A stretch of DNA of 6,313 bases from an uncultured Gemmatimonadota bacterium (GTDB lineage Bacteria; Gemmatimonadota; Gemmatimonadetes; Gemmatimonadales; GWC2-71-9). Position numbers and translations under genes: made by a program. Position 1 is the stretch's first letter; the number at the start of each line of letters is the position of its first letter. The notes below the pieces were generated by a model. The model did not search any database and had not been told where the DNA came from. It saw only the letters and a list, made by a program, of their open reading frames with translations. The stretch lies in NCBI GenBank assembly GCA_913009915.1, contig CAJVYZ010000180.1, forward strand, positions 1 through 6,313, given 5' to 3'. This document shows positions 1-6,206 of this stretch, piece after piece.

Positions 1-98
1 GGGATTGACAGTGTCGAGCTGTGACTGAAATGATGTGGTGCCGGTTGAGTTCTGCATGATATGGCTTTTTGATTGTTTTTTGTTTTATTTTTGTTTTT
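1..98. other. Non-genomic read-through noise at contig end
   Basis: This stretch lies outside a complete sequencing adapter (99-156). Its composition is unlike the rest of the window: positions 65-98 are almost entirely T with scattered G and A. Read from the minus strand, the order is insert, adapter, then A-rich low-quality calls, which is what an Illumina read gives when it runs past a short fragment and off the end of the adapter. Positions 1-64 are less simple but have no gene-like content and no visible link to nadB. The apparent plus-strand reading frame from 69 into nadB translates the adapter (peptide IYTLSLHDALPI, a familiar contamination signature) and is not a gene. Confidence 0.85.
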
Positions 99-156
99 AA
101 TGATCCGGCGACCACCGAGATCTACACTCTTTCCCTACACGACGCTCTTCCGATCT
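99..156 (+). other. Illumina P5/TruSeq universal adapter contamination
   Basis: These 58 bases match the TruSeq universal (P5) adapter end to end, from AATGAT to CTTCCGATCT. The one difference is at position 105, where C replaces the expected A. The match includes the flow-cell segment (GGCGACCACCGAGATCTACAC) and the read-1 primer segment (CTTTCCCTACACGACGCTC). Genomic sequence resumes at about 157. The segment should be trimmed with everything to its left. It is an artefact, not biology. Confidence 0.98.
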
Positions 157-943
157 ACCCGTCGATCAGCAACGCCCCTTCACCCCGAAGGGCTTCGGTG
201 AACAGCGGTGCCGGATCGATGTCCCCCGCCAACGCGGTGGGATGGAACTGGACGAACTCCAGATCGAGCAGGCGAGCGCCGGCACGCGCCGCCATGGCCA
301 CGCCACCGCCGTAAGCACTGGCTGGATTCGTGGTACGGGCGTACAACCGGCCGATGCCTCCGGTGGCCAGGATCACCGCCGGTGCCACCATAAGTGTCAA
401 TGATTCGTCCTGGTGCCTGACGACCACACCGACGACTCTCCCCCGGGAGCGCACGAGATCGAGTGCCGTGACACCTTCGATCACCTCGATACTTCCCCGC
501 GCCCGGACCGCCTCGCCCATGGCACGAGCCAACTCAGCGCCGGTAGCGTCACCGTGCGCATGAACGATGCGGCGCTTCCGGTGCCCGGCCTCGCGTCCGA
601 GCGCCAGCACCCCCCCCAGCGTGCGATCGAAACGCATGCCCAGGTGCTCCAGCCACTCGATGCGTTCGGGAGCCGCTTCGGTCAGCACGCGCACCGGACC
701 GGCAACCGCCAGACCGCCGGCCACCTCCCTGCTGTCCGCGGCGTGCAGATCGGGCGAATCCCCGGGGTCCATTGCCGCGGCGATGCCCCCTTGGGCCAGC
801 ACCGTCGATCCATCGTGGGCAAATGTGCCCTCCGTCAACAACACCGCCTCCGGGAGTCCCAAGGCGGTCGTCATCCCGGCGACCCCGCCACCGACCACGA
901 TCGGGGGACAGTACTCGATCCGGTCCAGCTCTAACCCACTCAT
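157..943 (-). CDS. nadB: L-aspartate oxidase NadB, C-terminus cut by assembly artefact
   Basis: NadB oxidises L-aspartate to iminoaspartate with FAD, the first step of de novo NAD synthesis; NadA uses the product. Visible features are the dinucleotide-binding VVGGGVAG (residues 17-23), the flavoprotein segment STVLAQGGIAA (46-56), REAGH (117-121), ILATGGIGRLY (191-201), FHPTAL with His234, and TEALRGEG (249-256). These match the succinate dehydrogenase/fumarate reductase flavoprotein family and, specifically, NadB. Only about 262 of a usual 520-550 residues are present, so the rest of the capping domain, the later catalytic Arg and the C-terminal domain are missing. The apparent stop TAG (155-157) is formed by the last two adapter bases plus the first genomic base, so the truncation is not real. 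The ATG overlaps the nadA stop as ATGA (940-943), and no clear Shine-Dalgarno is seen, suggesting translational coupling. nadC may follow beyond the contig end. Confidence 0.95.
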
Positions 944-1935
944 GCTCGCGCCGTCGCCGGTTCATCGGCGGCACCAATTGCCAGCATCCGATCCACCGCC
1001 CGGCGAGCCTTGACGGCTACCGCGGGGTCCACCTCGACCGGGTAGCGCATCATCTCGAGCGATGCACGGATGTTTTCCAGCGTGATCGTTTTCATGTAGG
1101 GGCAGAGATTGCATGGTCGGATGAACTCGACGTCGGGATACTCCACTGCGACGTTGTCACTCATCGAACATTCCGTCACCATCATGACCCGGCGCGGATG
1201 ATGTTCGCCGACCCAGGCGATCATCCCCGACGTGGAGCCCACGAAGTCGGCCTCCGCCAAGACCTCGGGAGGACACTCGGGGTGGGCGATGATGTCGAGA
1301 TCGGGCGTGTTGCTCCGGTACTCTCGCAACTCCTCCGCCGAGAACCGTTCGTGCACGATACAGGTGCCGTGCCACAGGATGATCTCGACATCGGTTTGTG
1401 ACGCGACGTACTGGCCCAGGTACTTGTCGGGGAGGAAGATCACCCGATCGGCACCGAGGGATTCCACGACCCCAACCGCGTTGGACGAAGTGCAGCACAC
1501 GTCCGATTCCGCTTTCACTTCGGCCGAGGTGTTCACGTACGTCACCACCGGCACCCCCGGGTACTCCTCCCGCAGGCGGCGCACGTCGGCACCGGTGATA
1601 GACTCGGCCAGTGAGCATCCCGCCCCCAGCGTCGGAATCAACACAGTCTTGTCGGGACTCACGATCTTGGCGGTCTCGGCCATGACGTGGACCCCCGCCA
1701 TCACGATCACGTCAGCGTCGGTCTCGCCGGCCATGCGGGCCAATTGGAGAGAATCCCCGGCCAGATCCGAAACACCGTGGAAGATGTCCGGGGTCATGTA
1801 GTTGTGCCCCAGAACGATGGCGTTACGCTCGGCCTTGAGCCGGTTGATGTCGGCGATCAGCTCTCCCACCATCTCGAACTCGATATCGGGAACGACGCCC
1901 CTCAGCTTGGCGGCGATAGCAGGATCGATGGGCAT
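940..1935 (-). CDS. nadA: Quinolinate synthase NadA
   Basis: NadA condenses iminoaspartate from NadB with dihydroxyacetone phosphate to make quinolinate, the pyridine precursor of NAD, using a [4Fe-4S] cluster in the cytoplasm. The 331-aa length is normal for the family. Conserved segments include LGHNYM (residues 42-47), GAGCSLAESI (104-113), YVNTSAEVKAESDVCCTSSNAV region (133-154), WHGTCIVHERF (188-198), HPEC (218-221), GSTSGM (233-238) and CNLCPYMKTITLENI (275-289). By spacing, Cys107, Cys192 and Cys278 are the likely cluster ligands. The start is firm: GGGGAGG at 1942-1948 sits 6 nt before the ATG. It is the first gene of a nadA-nadB operon with a 4-bp overlap. Regulation is probably by the adjacent Nudix-type repressor acting on tandem palindromes 20-60 bp upstream. 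The protein appears intact. Confidence 0.97.
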   Translation of the reverse strand: MPIDPAIAAKLRGVVPDIEFEMVGELIADINRLKAERNAIVLGHNYMTPDIFHGVSDLAGDSLQLARMAGETDADVIVMAGVHVMAETAKIVSPDKTVLIPTLGAGCSLAESITGADVRRLREEYPGVPVVTYVNTSAEVKAESDVCCTSSNAVGVVESLGADRVIFLPDKYLGQYVASQTDVEIILWHGTCIVHERFSAEELREYRSNTPDLDIIAHPECPPEVLAEADFVGSTSGMIAWVGEHHPRRVMMVTECSMSDNVAVEYPDVEFIRPCNLCPYMKTITLENIRASLEMMRYPVEVDPAVAVKARRAVDRMLAIGAADEPATARA

Positions 1936-1955
1936 GGACCGCCTCCCCTAGTAGA

Positions 1956-1974
1956 TATACTCACAATGAGTATA
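1956..1974. promoter_or_regulatory. Operator 1: perfect palindrome upstream of nadA
   Basis: TATACTCACAATGAGTATA is a perfect inverted repeat with 8-bp arms and a 3-bp centre, centred on 1965 in an otherwise GC-rich region. It lies 20 bp before the nadA ATG, just upstream of the Shine-Dalgarno. Its core TACTC-N5-GAGTA recurs in operator 2. Symmetry, position and the neighbouring regulator gene make it the likely binding site of that regulator. The binding itself is inferred. Confidence 0.85.
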
Positions 1975-1978
1975 AGAG

Positions 1979-1993
1979 TACTCATATGGAGTA
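1979..1993. promoter_or_regulatory. Operator 2: second TACTC-N5-GAGTA copy
   Basis: TACTCATATGGAGTA has 5-bp inverted arms around a 5-bp centre at 1986, exactly 21 bp (two helical turns) from the centre of operator 1, so both would face the same side of the DNA. It overlaps the proposed nadA -10 box. It is less perfect than operator 1, because symmetry does not extend past the 5-bp arms. This layout suits cooperative binding of two dimers and blocking of RNA polymerase. Confidence 0.75.
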
Positions 1994-2017
1994 TAACCGC
2001 TGGCAGGCGATTCGCAA
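1990..2017 (-). promoter_or_regulatory. Candidate nadA promoter
   Basis: On the minus strand, TTGCGA (2012-2017) and TATACT (1990-1995) are separated by 16 bp and resemble sigma-70-type -35 and -10 boxes. A transcript would start near 1983-1984. The -10 box is shared with the left half of operator 2, so repressor binding would exclude polymerase. A second TATACT at 1969-1974, inside operator 1, is an alternative -10 with a poorer -35. No start site is mapped. Confidence 0.55.
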
Positions 2018-2037
2018 GGGAGCCGGTGGGGAGAGGG

Positions 2038-2997
2038 TCAGCCCCTGGCCGGGAGGCCGAATCCGGGCCGGGGACGTTCCAGCAACACCTCACGCCGGAA
2101 GCGGTACAATTCGGCGGGTCGGCCGCCGCTTCGGGACCGGCGTCCGGTTCCCTCGACCAGACCGCCGCGCTCGACCAGTCGCCGGAAGTTCTGTTTGTGG
2201 AGGCGGACGCCGATAAGCGCCTCGACCAGTTTCTGTAGAGTGAGCAGGGTGAACGTCTCCGGCAGGAGTTCGAAGACGACCGGCCTGTATGACAACTTCC
2301 CCCGCAGCCGCGCCAGGGCCGTGGCCGCGATGCGCCGGTGGTCGAGGACCATCGGGTCGCCCGAGAGCCCGGCAGAGACCGCTCCACTGTCTTCCAGGCG
2401 GGCCTCGTTGATCAGACCGAGTTGGTAGAGGAGTTCATAGCGCTCGAGTACCCGCACCGGATCCCACGGGGTCTCGTCGAGTCCGAACGCCACCCCGGCA
2501 CGCTCGGCCCGCAGGCGGTGATCCGCATCCGACTCCGCCTGGTCGAGCCACGACCTCAACGCCGGCGCGATCACCTCGGCGATCACTCCGGCTTCGCCCT
2601 CCCGGTTGTCTTCCCAGGGGAGGAATTGGTACCAGGGCCACCAGGCGGCGCCGGTGGATGGTTGCTCCTCCCGAACCAGCGCCAGGTAGGCGATGGACAG
2701 GACCCGCGGCCCGCCACCGCGTTCGGCGGGGTGCCGGTAGCGGTCGCCGAAGGTGTAGAGCTGCTCCACGTATCCCACGTCGATTCCGGCCTGTTCCCGA
2801 ATCCATCGCCTGAGGCCACGGTCGAGTGTACGGTCGTGAGCGACGTCGAGTGCGCCGGACGGCAGGCCGGGAAGCGCGCCGTCTTGATTCGACGACCGCA
2901 GCGTGAGGATGCGTGGCTCGTTGTCGGTAACGGCGACGATGACCGCTTCCAGAACCACTTCGATGTGGGATGTGTCCATATCCGTTCGCTCGTTCAC
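2038..2997 (-). CDS. nadQ: NadQ/NrtR-like NAD regulator with inactive Nudix domain
   Basis: This is a probable cytoplasmic transcriptional repressor of nadAB. The N-terminal half (about residues 10-150) is Nudix-like, but the Nudix box is degenerate: RWIREQAGI (64-72) replaces the REUXEEXGU core, with Trp and Gln at two Glu positions, and the upstream Gly and Glu are absent. Hydrolase activity is therefore unlikely, while ligand sensing remains possible. The C-terminal part (about 225-310) resembles the winged-helix region of NrtR-type regulators, with LLPETFTLLTLQKLVEAL, KQNFRRLVERGGLVEGTG and the closing GRPAELYRFR. The 319-aa length fits the longer NadQ-type (COG4111-like) proteins better than short NrtR. 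The start is uncertain: GTG at 2997 or ATG at 2979, neither with a strong Shine-Dalgarno. It is followed after 102 bp by nadA, with the tandem palindromes between. The operator assignment and the exact subfamily are inference. Confidence 0.85.
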   Translation of the reverse strand: MNERTDMDTSHIEVVLEAVIVAVTDNEPRILTLRSSNQDGALPGLPSGALDVAHDRTLDRGLRRWIREQAGIDVGYVEQLYTFGDRYRHPAERGGGPRVLSIAYLALVREEQPSTGAAWWPWYQFLPWEDNREGEAGVIAEVIAPALRSWLDQAESDADHRLRAERAGVAFGLDETPWDPVRVLERYELLYQLGLINEARLEDSGAVSAGLSGDPMVLDHRRIAATALARLRGKLSYRPVVFELLPETFTLLTLQKLVEALIGVRLHKQNFRRLVERGGLVEGTGRRSRSGGRPAELYRFRREVLLERPRPGFGLPARG

Positions 2998-3040
2998 GGA
3001 CGAAGTGAATCAGGGAAACGCACGAGCGCAAGGTTCACTC

Positions 3041-3075
3041 TTCCAAGTTGCCAATTTCCAATTCCCAGTTTCCAC
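3041..3075. repeat. Short tandem heptamer repeat (TTNCCA-type)
   Basis: Four consecutive 7-bp units run from 3048: TTGCCAA, TTTCCAA, TTCCCAG, TTTCCAC. A shifted relative, TTCCAAG, precedes them at 3041-3047. The tract is AT-richer than the flanks. It lies in the nadQ-fprA divergent intergenic region, just before the fprA Shine-Dalgarno. The copies differ at the third and last bases, so it is a degenerate array. Function is unknown. Confidence 0.6.
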
Positions 3076-3083
3076 TTTATGTT
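3055..3083 (+). promoter_or_regulatory. Weak candidate promoter for the fprA-like gene
   Basis: TTTCCA (3055-3060) and TATGTT (3078-3083) are spaced 17 bp apart, with a start expected near 3090 and a leader of about 24 nt. Both boxes are imperfect, and the -35 falls inside the heptamer array. It is the best candidate I see in the gap, not a firm call. Confidence 0.3.
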
Positions 3084-3113
3084 CCTGTCCATCTCTCCCA
3101 ACGGAGCGGCACC

Positions 3114-4505
3114 TTGTCACCACCGGGCACTCACTCCAATCCCCTGAGAGTGGCGATCATCGGATCGGGGCCGGCCGCATTCTATGTGGCCGAGCGACTG
3201 CTCAAGGTCCTGGAAACCGGGGTGTCGATCGACATGTTCGAGCGCCTCCCGGCCCCGTTCGGTTTGGTCCGCTACGGTGTCGCCCCCGACCACCAGAAGA
3301 TCAAGCAGGTCACCCGGGTGTTCGACCGGGTGGCCCGGCACGACGCCTTCCGCTTCTTCGGCAACGTCGAGTATGGCAAGCACGTTGAGCTGGAGGACTT
3401 CCGTCGCCACTATCACCAGGTGTGCTTCGCCACCGGCGCCCAGACGGATCGGGAGTTGGGCATCCCGGGGGAAGGTCTGGAGCGGAGCCATCCCGCCACG
3501 GAGTTCGTGGCCTGGTACAACGGACACCCTGATTTCCGCCAGTGTCGGTTCGACCTTTCCGCCGAGCGCGTGGCGGTCGTGGGGGTCGGCAACGTGGCGG
3601 TGGATGTGGCCCGCATTCTCTGCCGCACGCCCGACGAATTGGCCCGAACCGACATCGCCGACTACGCCCTAGAGGCCCTGCGCCAGAGCAAGGTACGGGA
3701 GGTGATCATGCTCGGGCGGCGCGGGCCGGCACAGGCGGCGTTCACCAACCCCGAGGTGCGGGAGTTGGGCCAACTGGAGGGCGCCGATGCGGTGGCTCTG
3801 GCCAACGAAGTGGAGCTCGATCCCCTCAGCCAACGAGTGGTGGACGGCACATCGGACCGCGACCTGACGCGGAAACTGGAGATCCTCAACGGCATGGCCG
3901 CGACCCCACCCCAAGGGAAGCCCCGGCGGTTGATACTCAGGTTTCTCGTCTCACCGGTAGCCCTCCTCGATGACGGCGCGGGAGGAGTGGGCGGCATGCG
4001 CATCGTCAGAAACCGTCTCGAGCGCAACGGTAACCGGCTCAGGGCGGTCGCGACAGACATTCACCAGGATCTCCCGGTCGACATGGTGTTCCGTTCGGTC
4101 GGCTACCGGGGTGTTCCGCTCCCTGGCCTCCCGTTCGACGACCGGGGTGGCATCATCCCCAACGACGGTGGCCGTGTCGTTGGCGACGGCGGGCAGGTCA
4201 TTCATGGTCTGTACGTCAGCGGTTGGATCAAGCGTGGGCCCAGCGGCGTGATCGGGACCAACAAGCCGGACGGGAAAGAGACGGCGGACGCCATGGTCGA
4301 AGACGCCCGTGCGGCGCGCGCCTTCATGCCCACGGCCACCGAGCCGGCATCCGCGGCGTCCCTGATTCGGGAGCGGCAACCCCACGTCATCAGCTACTCC
4401 GACTGGCAACGGCTCGACGCCATCGAAGTGGAACGGGGTGAGCAGGCCGATCGGCCGAGAGTCAAGTTCACCGACACGGAGATCATGCTGCGGACACTCG
4501 CCTAG
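3114..4505 (+). CDS. fprA: NADPH-ferredoxin reductase, FprA/adrenodoxin reductase type
   Basis: This flavoprotein passes electrons from NADPH to ferredoxin, feeding ferredoxin-dependent enzymes such as cytochromes P450 or Fe-S pathways. It follows mycobacterial FprA closely along its length. Numbered from the TTG start, it shows FAD-binding VAIIGSGPAA (13-22), PAPFGLVRYGVAPDH (46-60), FFGNV (81-85), FATGAQTDRELGIPG (105-119), the NADP fold VVGVGNVAVDVAR (155-167), GRRGPAQAAF (201-210) with paired Arg for the 2'-phosphate, RSVGYRG (327-333), and VSGWIKRGPSGVIGTNK (368-384). The length of 463 aa is close to the 456 of M. tuberculosis FprA. I chose TTG at 3114 because GGAG (3103-3106) lies 7 nt upstream. 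The frame opens at TTG 3048, but those extra 22 residues encode the heptamer repeat. GTG 3147 is also possible. There is no fused ferredoxin domain. The gene diverges from nadQ. Confidence 0.93.
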   Translation: MSPPGTHSNPLRVAIIGSGPAAFYVAERLLKVLETGVSIDMFERLPAPFGLVRYGVAPDHQKIKQVTRVFDRVARHDAFRFFGNVEYGKHVELEDFRRHYHQVCFATGAQTDRELGIPGEGLERSHPATEFVAWYNGHPDFRQCRFDLSAERVAVVGVGNVAVDVARILCRTPDELARTDIADYALEALRQSKVREVIMLGRRGPAQAAFTNPEVRELGQLEGADAVALANEVELDPLSQRVVDGTSDRDLTRKLEILNGMAATPPQGKPRRLILRFLVSPVALLDDGAGGVGGMRIVRNRLERNGNRLRAVATDIHQDLPVDMVFRSVGYRGVPLPGLPFDDRGGIIPNDGGRVVGDGGQVIHGLYVSGWIKRGPSGVIGTNKPDGKETADAMVEDARAARAFMPTATEPASAASLIRERQPHVISYSDWQRLDAIEVERGEQADRPRVKFTDTEIMLRTLA

Positions 4506-4552
4506 GCGGGGTTCGTCGAAGGTGGGTGAAGCGTGCTCCAGCGGTCTCGCGG

Positions 4553-5098
4553 CTAGAACCGCCAGCGGATGCGGCAGTCGTCCAAGCACACCCGGCCCTG
4601 CTGCCGTATCTCTCCCGTCGCACTATTGAAGAAACCGAATCGGTAGAGGCCGGCGGGAAGCTTCAGGATCGAATCGGTCGTCACCTCCCGGAACGATTCG
4701 GGGCCATCGGAAATCCGATGGAACCGCACCGGGAACCCCGGGGGATCCGACTGGAGCAGGACATTCACGCTGTCCGGCGCCAACAAGTCCTCCAGCGCCC
4801 GGACCGCATCTAACCCTGAGCGGATGCGCACGGCCGAATCCCGCGCAGCGATGGCGCTGAAGAAGGCAAGCACCTCTTCCATGTACTCCCTCTCGGCGAC
4901 CACCGTCATGCTGTCCTTGAGGAGCGGGGCTCTCACTAACAAGCGGCGCGCTGCGATACGGGACGTATCGGGTTCGATGGCCTGGGTCGCCGCTGCCACA
5001 ATCCCCCAGGGGATTGTCGTTGCGGCCACCAGGAGCGTGACAAAGAGGTACCTCCTGAGGACGGACATGCTCGAAAGGGACACTGGGTCAGCCATCAT
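4553..5098 (-). CDS. Hypothetical exported or membrane-anchored protein, 181 aa
   Basis: I do not recognise a family. The N-terminus has paired arginines (15-16) followed by a hydrophobic stretch of about residues 17-37, ending in AAATQA. This fits a signal peptide with cleavage near residue 37-40, or a single membrane anchor. Next comes a charged, probably helical segment (about 42-108). The C-terminal part (about 110-181), with VRFHRISDGPES, LKLPAGLYRFGFFN and a closing pair Cys171/Cys175 in CLDDC, looks like a small beta domain; LPAGLYRF resembles PEGA-like or surface beta-sandwich strands, but that is impression only. The ATG at 5098 overlaps the upstream zinc-ribbon gene by 11 bp and lacks a clear Shine-Dalgarno, suggesting coupling. 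ATG 5068 would give a shorter, typical signal-peptide start. It converges on fprA with a 47-bp gap and no convincing terminator. Confidence 0.7.
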   Translation of the reverse strand: MMADPVSLSSMSVLRRYLFVTLLVAATTIPWGIVAAATQAIEPDTSRIAARRLLVRAPLLKDSMTVVAEREYMEEVLAFFSAIAARDSAVRIRSGLDAVRALEDLLAPDSVNVLLQSDPPGFPVRFHRISDGPESFREVTTDSILKLPAGLYRFGFFNSATGEIRQQGRVCLDDCRIRWRF

Positions 5099-5306
5099 CG
5101 TGGTCGGCCAGATCGAGGCGCAGAAACAAGCAATGCAGACACTTGGGACAGTAGGCCTCGAACACCCTCATGTCCTTCGTGGGGGGGGGATCCGGCTCGA
5201 CCAACTCGACGTCACACCGGGGGCACGTGGGATGGACCTTCTGGCGCAGCTGGACCAGGATGGCGGCGACCTCCTGGCGTCCGTACGTCACGGGTGTATG
5301 GCTCAT
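5088..5306 (-). CDS. Small zinc-ribbon protein, 72 aa
   Basis: A short protein with two cysteine knuckles, CPRC (28-31) and CPKC (53-56) plus Cys59 in CLHC, fits a zinc-ribbon fold. An N-terminal helix (about 10-24, QEVAAILVQLRQKV) precedes the first knuckle, and an acidic tail (DLADHDDG) ends the protein. Partner and substrate are unknown; such small ribbons bind nucleic acid or protein. The start is well supported: GGAGGT (5315-5320) lies 8 nt before the ATG. Between the knuckles, a run of nine C on the coding strand (5181-5189) encodes the Pro-rich DPPP linker and is a possible slippage site. The gene overlaps the next minus-strand gene by 11 bp, so the two are probably co-translated. Confidence 0.75.
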   Translation of the reverse strand: MSHTPVTYGRQEVAAILVQLRQKVHPTCPRCDVELVEPDPPPTKDMRVFEAYCPKCLHCLFLRLDLADHDDG

Positions 5307-5340
5307 GAACGGATACCTCCATCAGGCGAACCACACCTCG

Positions 5341-5370
5341 AATATACGCCACGACCCCATGAACGTCTAA
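5341..5370 (-). promoter_or_regulatory. Candidate promoter for the zinc-ribbon gene pair
   Basis: TATATT (5341-5346) is a good -10 box on the minus strand. TTAGAC (5365-5370), 18 bp upstream, is a weak -35. Transcription would start near 5335, giving a leader of about 29 nt that contains the GGAGGT ribosome site. The -10 lies in an 11-mer, GTATATTCGAG, also found at the transposase promoter. Confidence 0.4.
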
Positions 5371-5398
5371 TGAAGCCCGACTGAGAGTGTCCCAGAGA

Positions 5399-6189
5399 TC
5401 ACACCGGGGGTGAGCTGATCAACCTGGCGAGTGATGCTTCCCCCGCGTCCACCAGGGCGTCCAGGAAGCCCGAGATGTGGTCTGGGCCCGGCGGTGGGTC
5501 GGCCAGGAACGGATCCATGACGGTAGATCGCAGCACCACCAGGCCTTCCTTTCCGGCCGCGGCCCATTCTGCCGGCGTGGCCACCCCCAGTTGCTCCAAC
5601 AGCGGGTCGACCGCCCGGTCGTACATGGGCGTCTGAAACCGGGTTCGGGTGATGATGTACTCCGGATCGGCCTCCGCGCTGACCGACATCACCTGATACA
5701 CGCCCTCGTTCAGGGCGTTCACCGCGTCCAGACTATCGAGCAGCGGGTGGTGCAACAGGTAACACACGATGTTGATGTCCGGCTCCGGCAACAGGATGAT
5801 CCTGAACGGAGCAAAACCGTGCCGGGCCAACGCCTGGTACAGCCGTCGTGCTCCGACCACCGTGCGACCGATCAGGTAACCGTACCCCGACTCGTCCAGC
5901 GGCAGAACCTTGTGACTGAGCCAGACTGCAGCAGCCGCGGCGCCGGGCTTGGAGCCCTCGAAGATGAAGCGACCTAAGTATTCCTGTTCCGTGCCCTCGG
6001 CCTGTCCGGCGGGCGCCAAATAGGGCGGATCGACGGCGACCAATTCACGGGCCCTGCGGTCCTTGAGAAGAATGGCGCCGGCCGGATACGGGATGTATCC
6101 CAACTTGTGCGGATCGATGGTAATCGAGTCGGCATCCGCCAGCGCCACGATCGACCGCACCCATTCGTCACTCGGCCAATCCACACCTA
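5399..6189 (-). pseudogene. Tyrosine-decarboxylase-type PLP decarboxylase, 5' half lost to IS630 insertion
   Basis: The surviving part is the C-terminal region of a group II pyridoxal-phosphate decarboxylase, closest in my reading to the tyrosine decarboxylases of enterococci and relatives, which remove CO2 from an aromatic amino acid. The PLP lysine is Lys40 of the remaining frame, in SITIDPHKLGYIPYPAGAI (33-51). Downstream family features are FIFEGSKPGAAAAAVWLSHKV (87-105), LPLDESGYGYLIG (107-119), PEPDINIVCY (146-155) and VVLRSTVMDPFL (229-240). About 234 residues follow the Lys, as in the family, but roughly 350 expected N-terminal residues are absent. The frame continues upstream past GTG 6221-6223 to a TAA at 6245-6247 with no family-like sequence; homology fades around CTAG at 6187-6190. 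Substrate cannot be told, because the lost half carries much of the binding site. Aromatic amino acid or glutamate decarboxylase are alternatives. Confidence 0.85.
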
Positions 6190-6206
6190 GTGGACTGTAA
6201 CTGAAG

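Noticed and set aside
69..314. Plus-strand 81-aa reading frame at the left end
   Set aside because: It translates adapter and read-through noise, then the antisense of nadB; the peptide IYTLSLHDALPI gives it away.
610..617. Eight-base homopolymer in nadB as a phase-variation tract
   Set aside because: The frame is intact and encodes Leu-Gly-Gly-Val in a high-GC gene; nadB is a housekeeping gene and nothing else suggests switching.
413..934. Plus-strand 173-aa frame opposite nadB
   Set aside because: Antisense shadow of nadB, rich in Arg/His/Pro and without domain features.
2338..3147. Plus-strand 269-aa frame opposite nadQ
   Set aside because: It is antisense to a well-supported regulator gene, has no recognisable motif, and arises from high-GC third-position bias.
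4506..4552. Bidirectional terminator between fprA and the convergent gene
   Set aside because: The GCGG repeats there are direct rather than inverted, and I see no stable stem with a T-tract.
3951..4589. Minus-strand 212-aa frame opposite fprA
   Set aside because: Antisense shadow covering conserved FprA sequence, with no independent support.
4824..5384. Plus-strand 186-aa frame opposite the zinc-ribbon pair
   Set aside because: The minus strand has a clear ribosome site, cysteine knuckles and a signal segment; the plus frame has none of these.
5381..5395. Small hairpin after the decarboxylase stop as a terminator
   Set aside because: The stem is only 6 bp with one wobble or mismatch, and no T-run follows on the minus strand.
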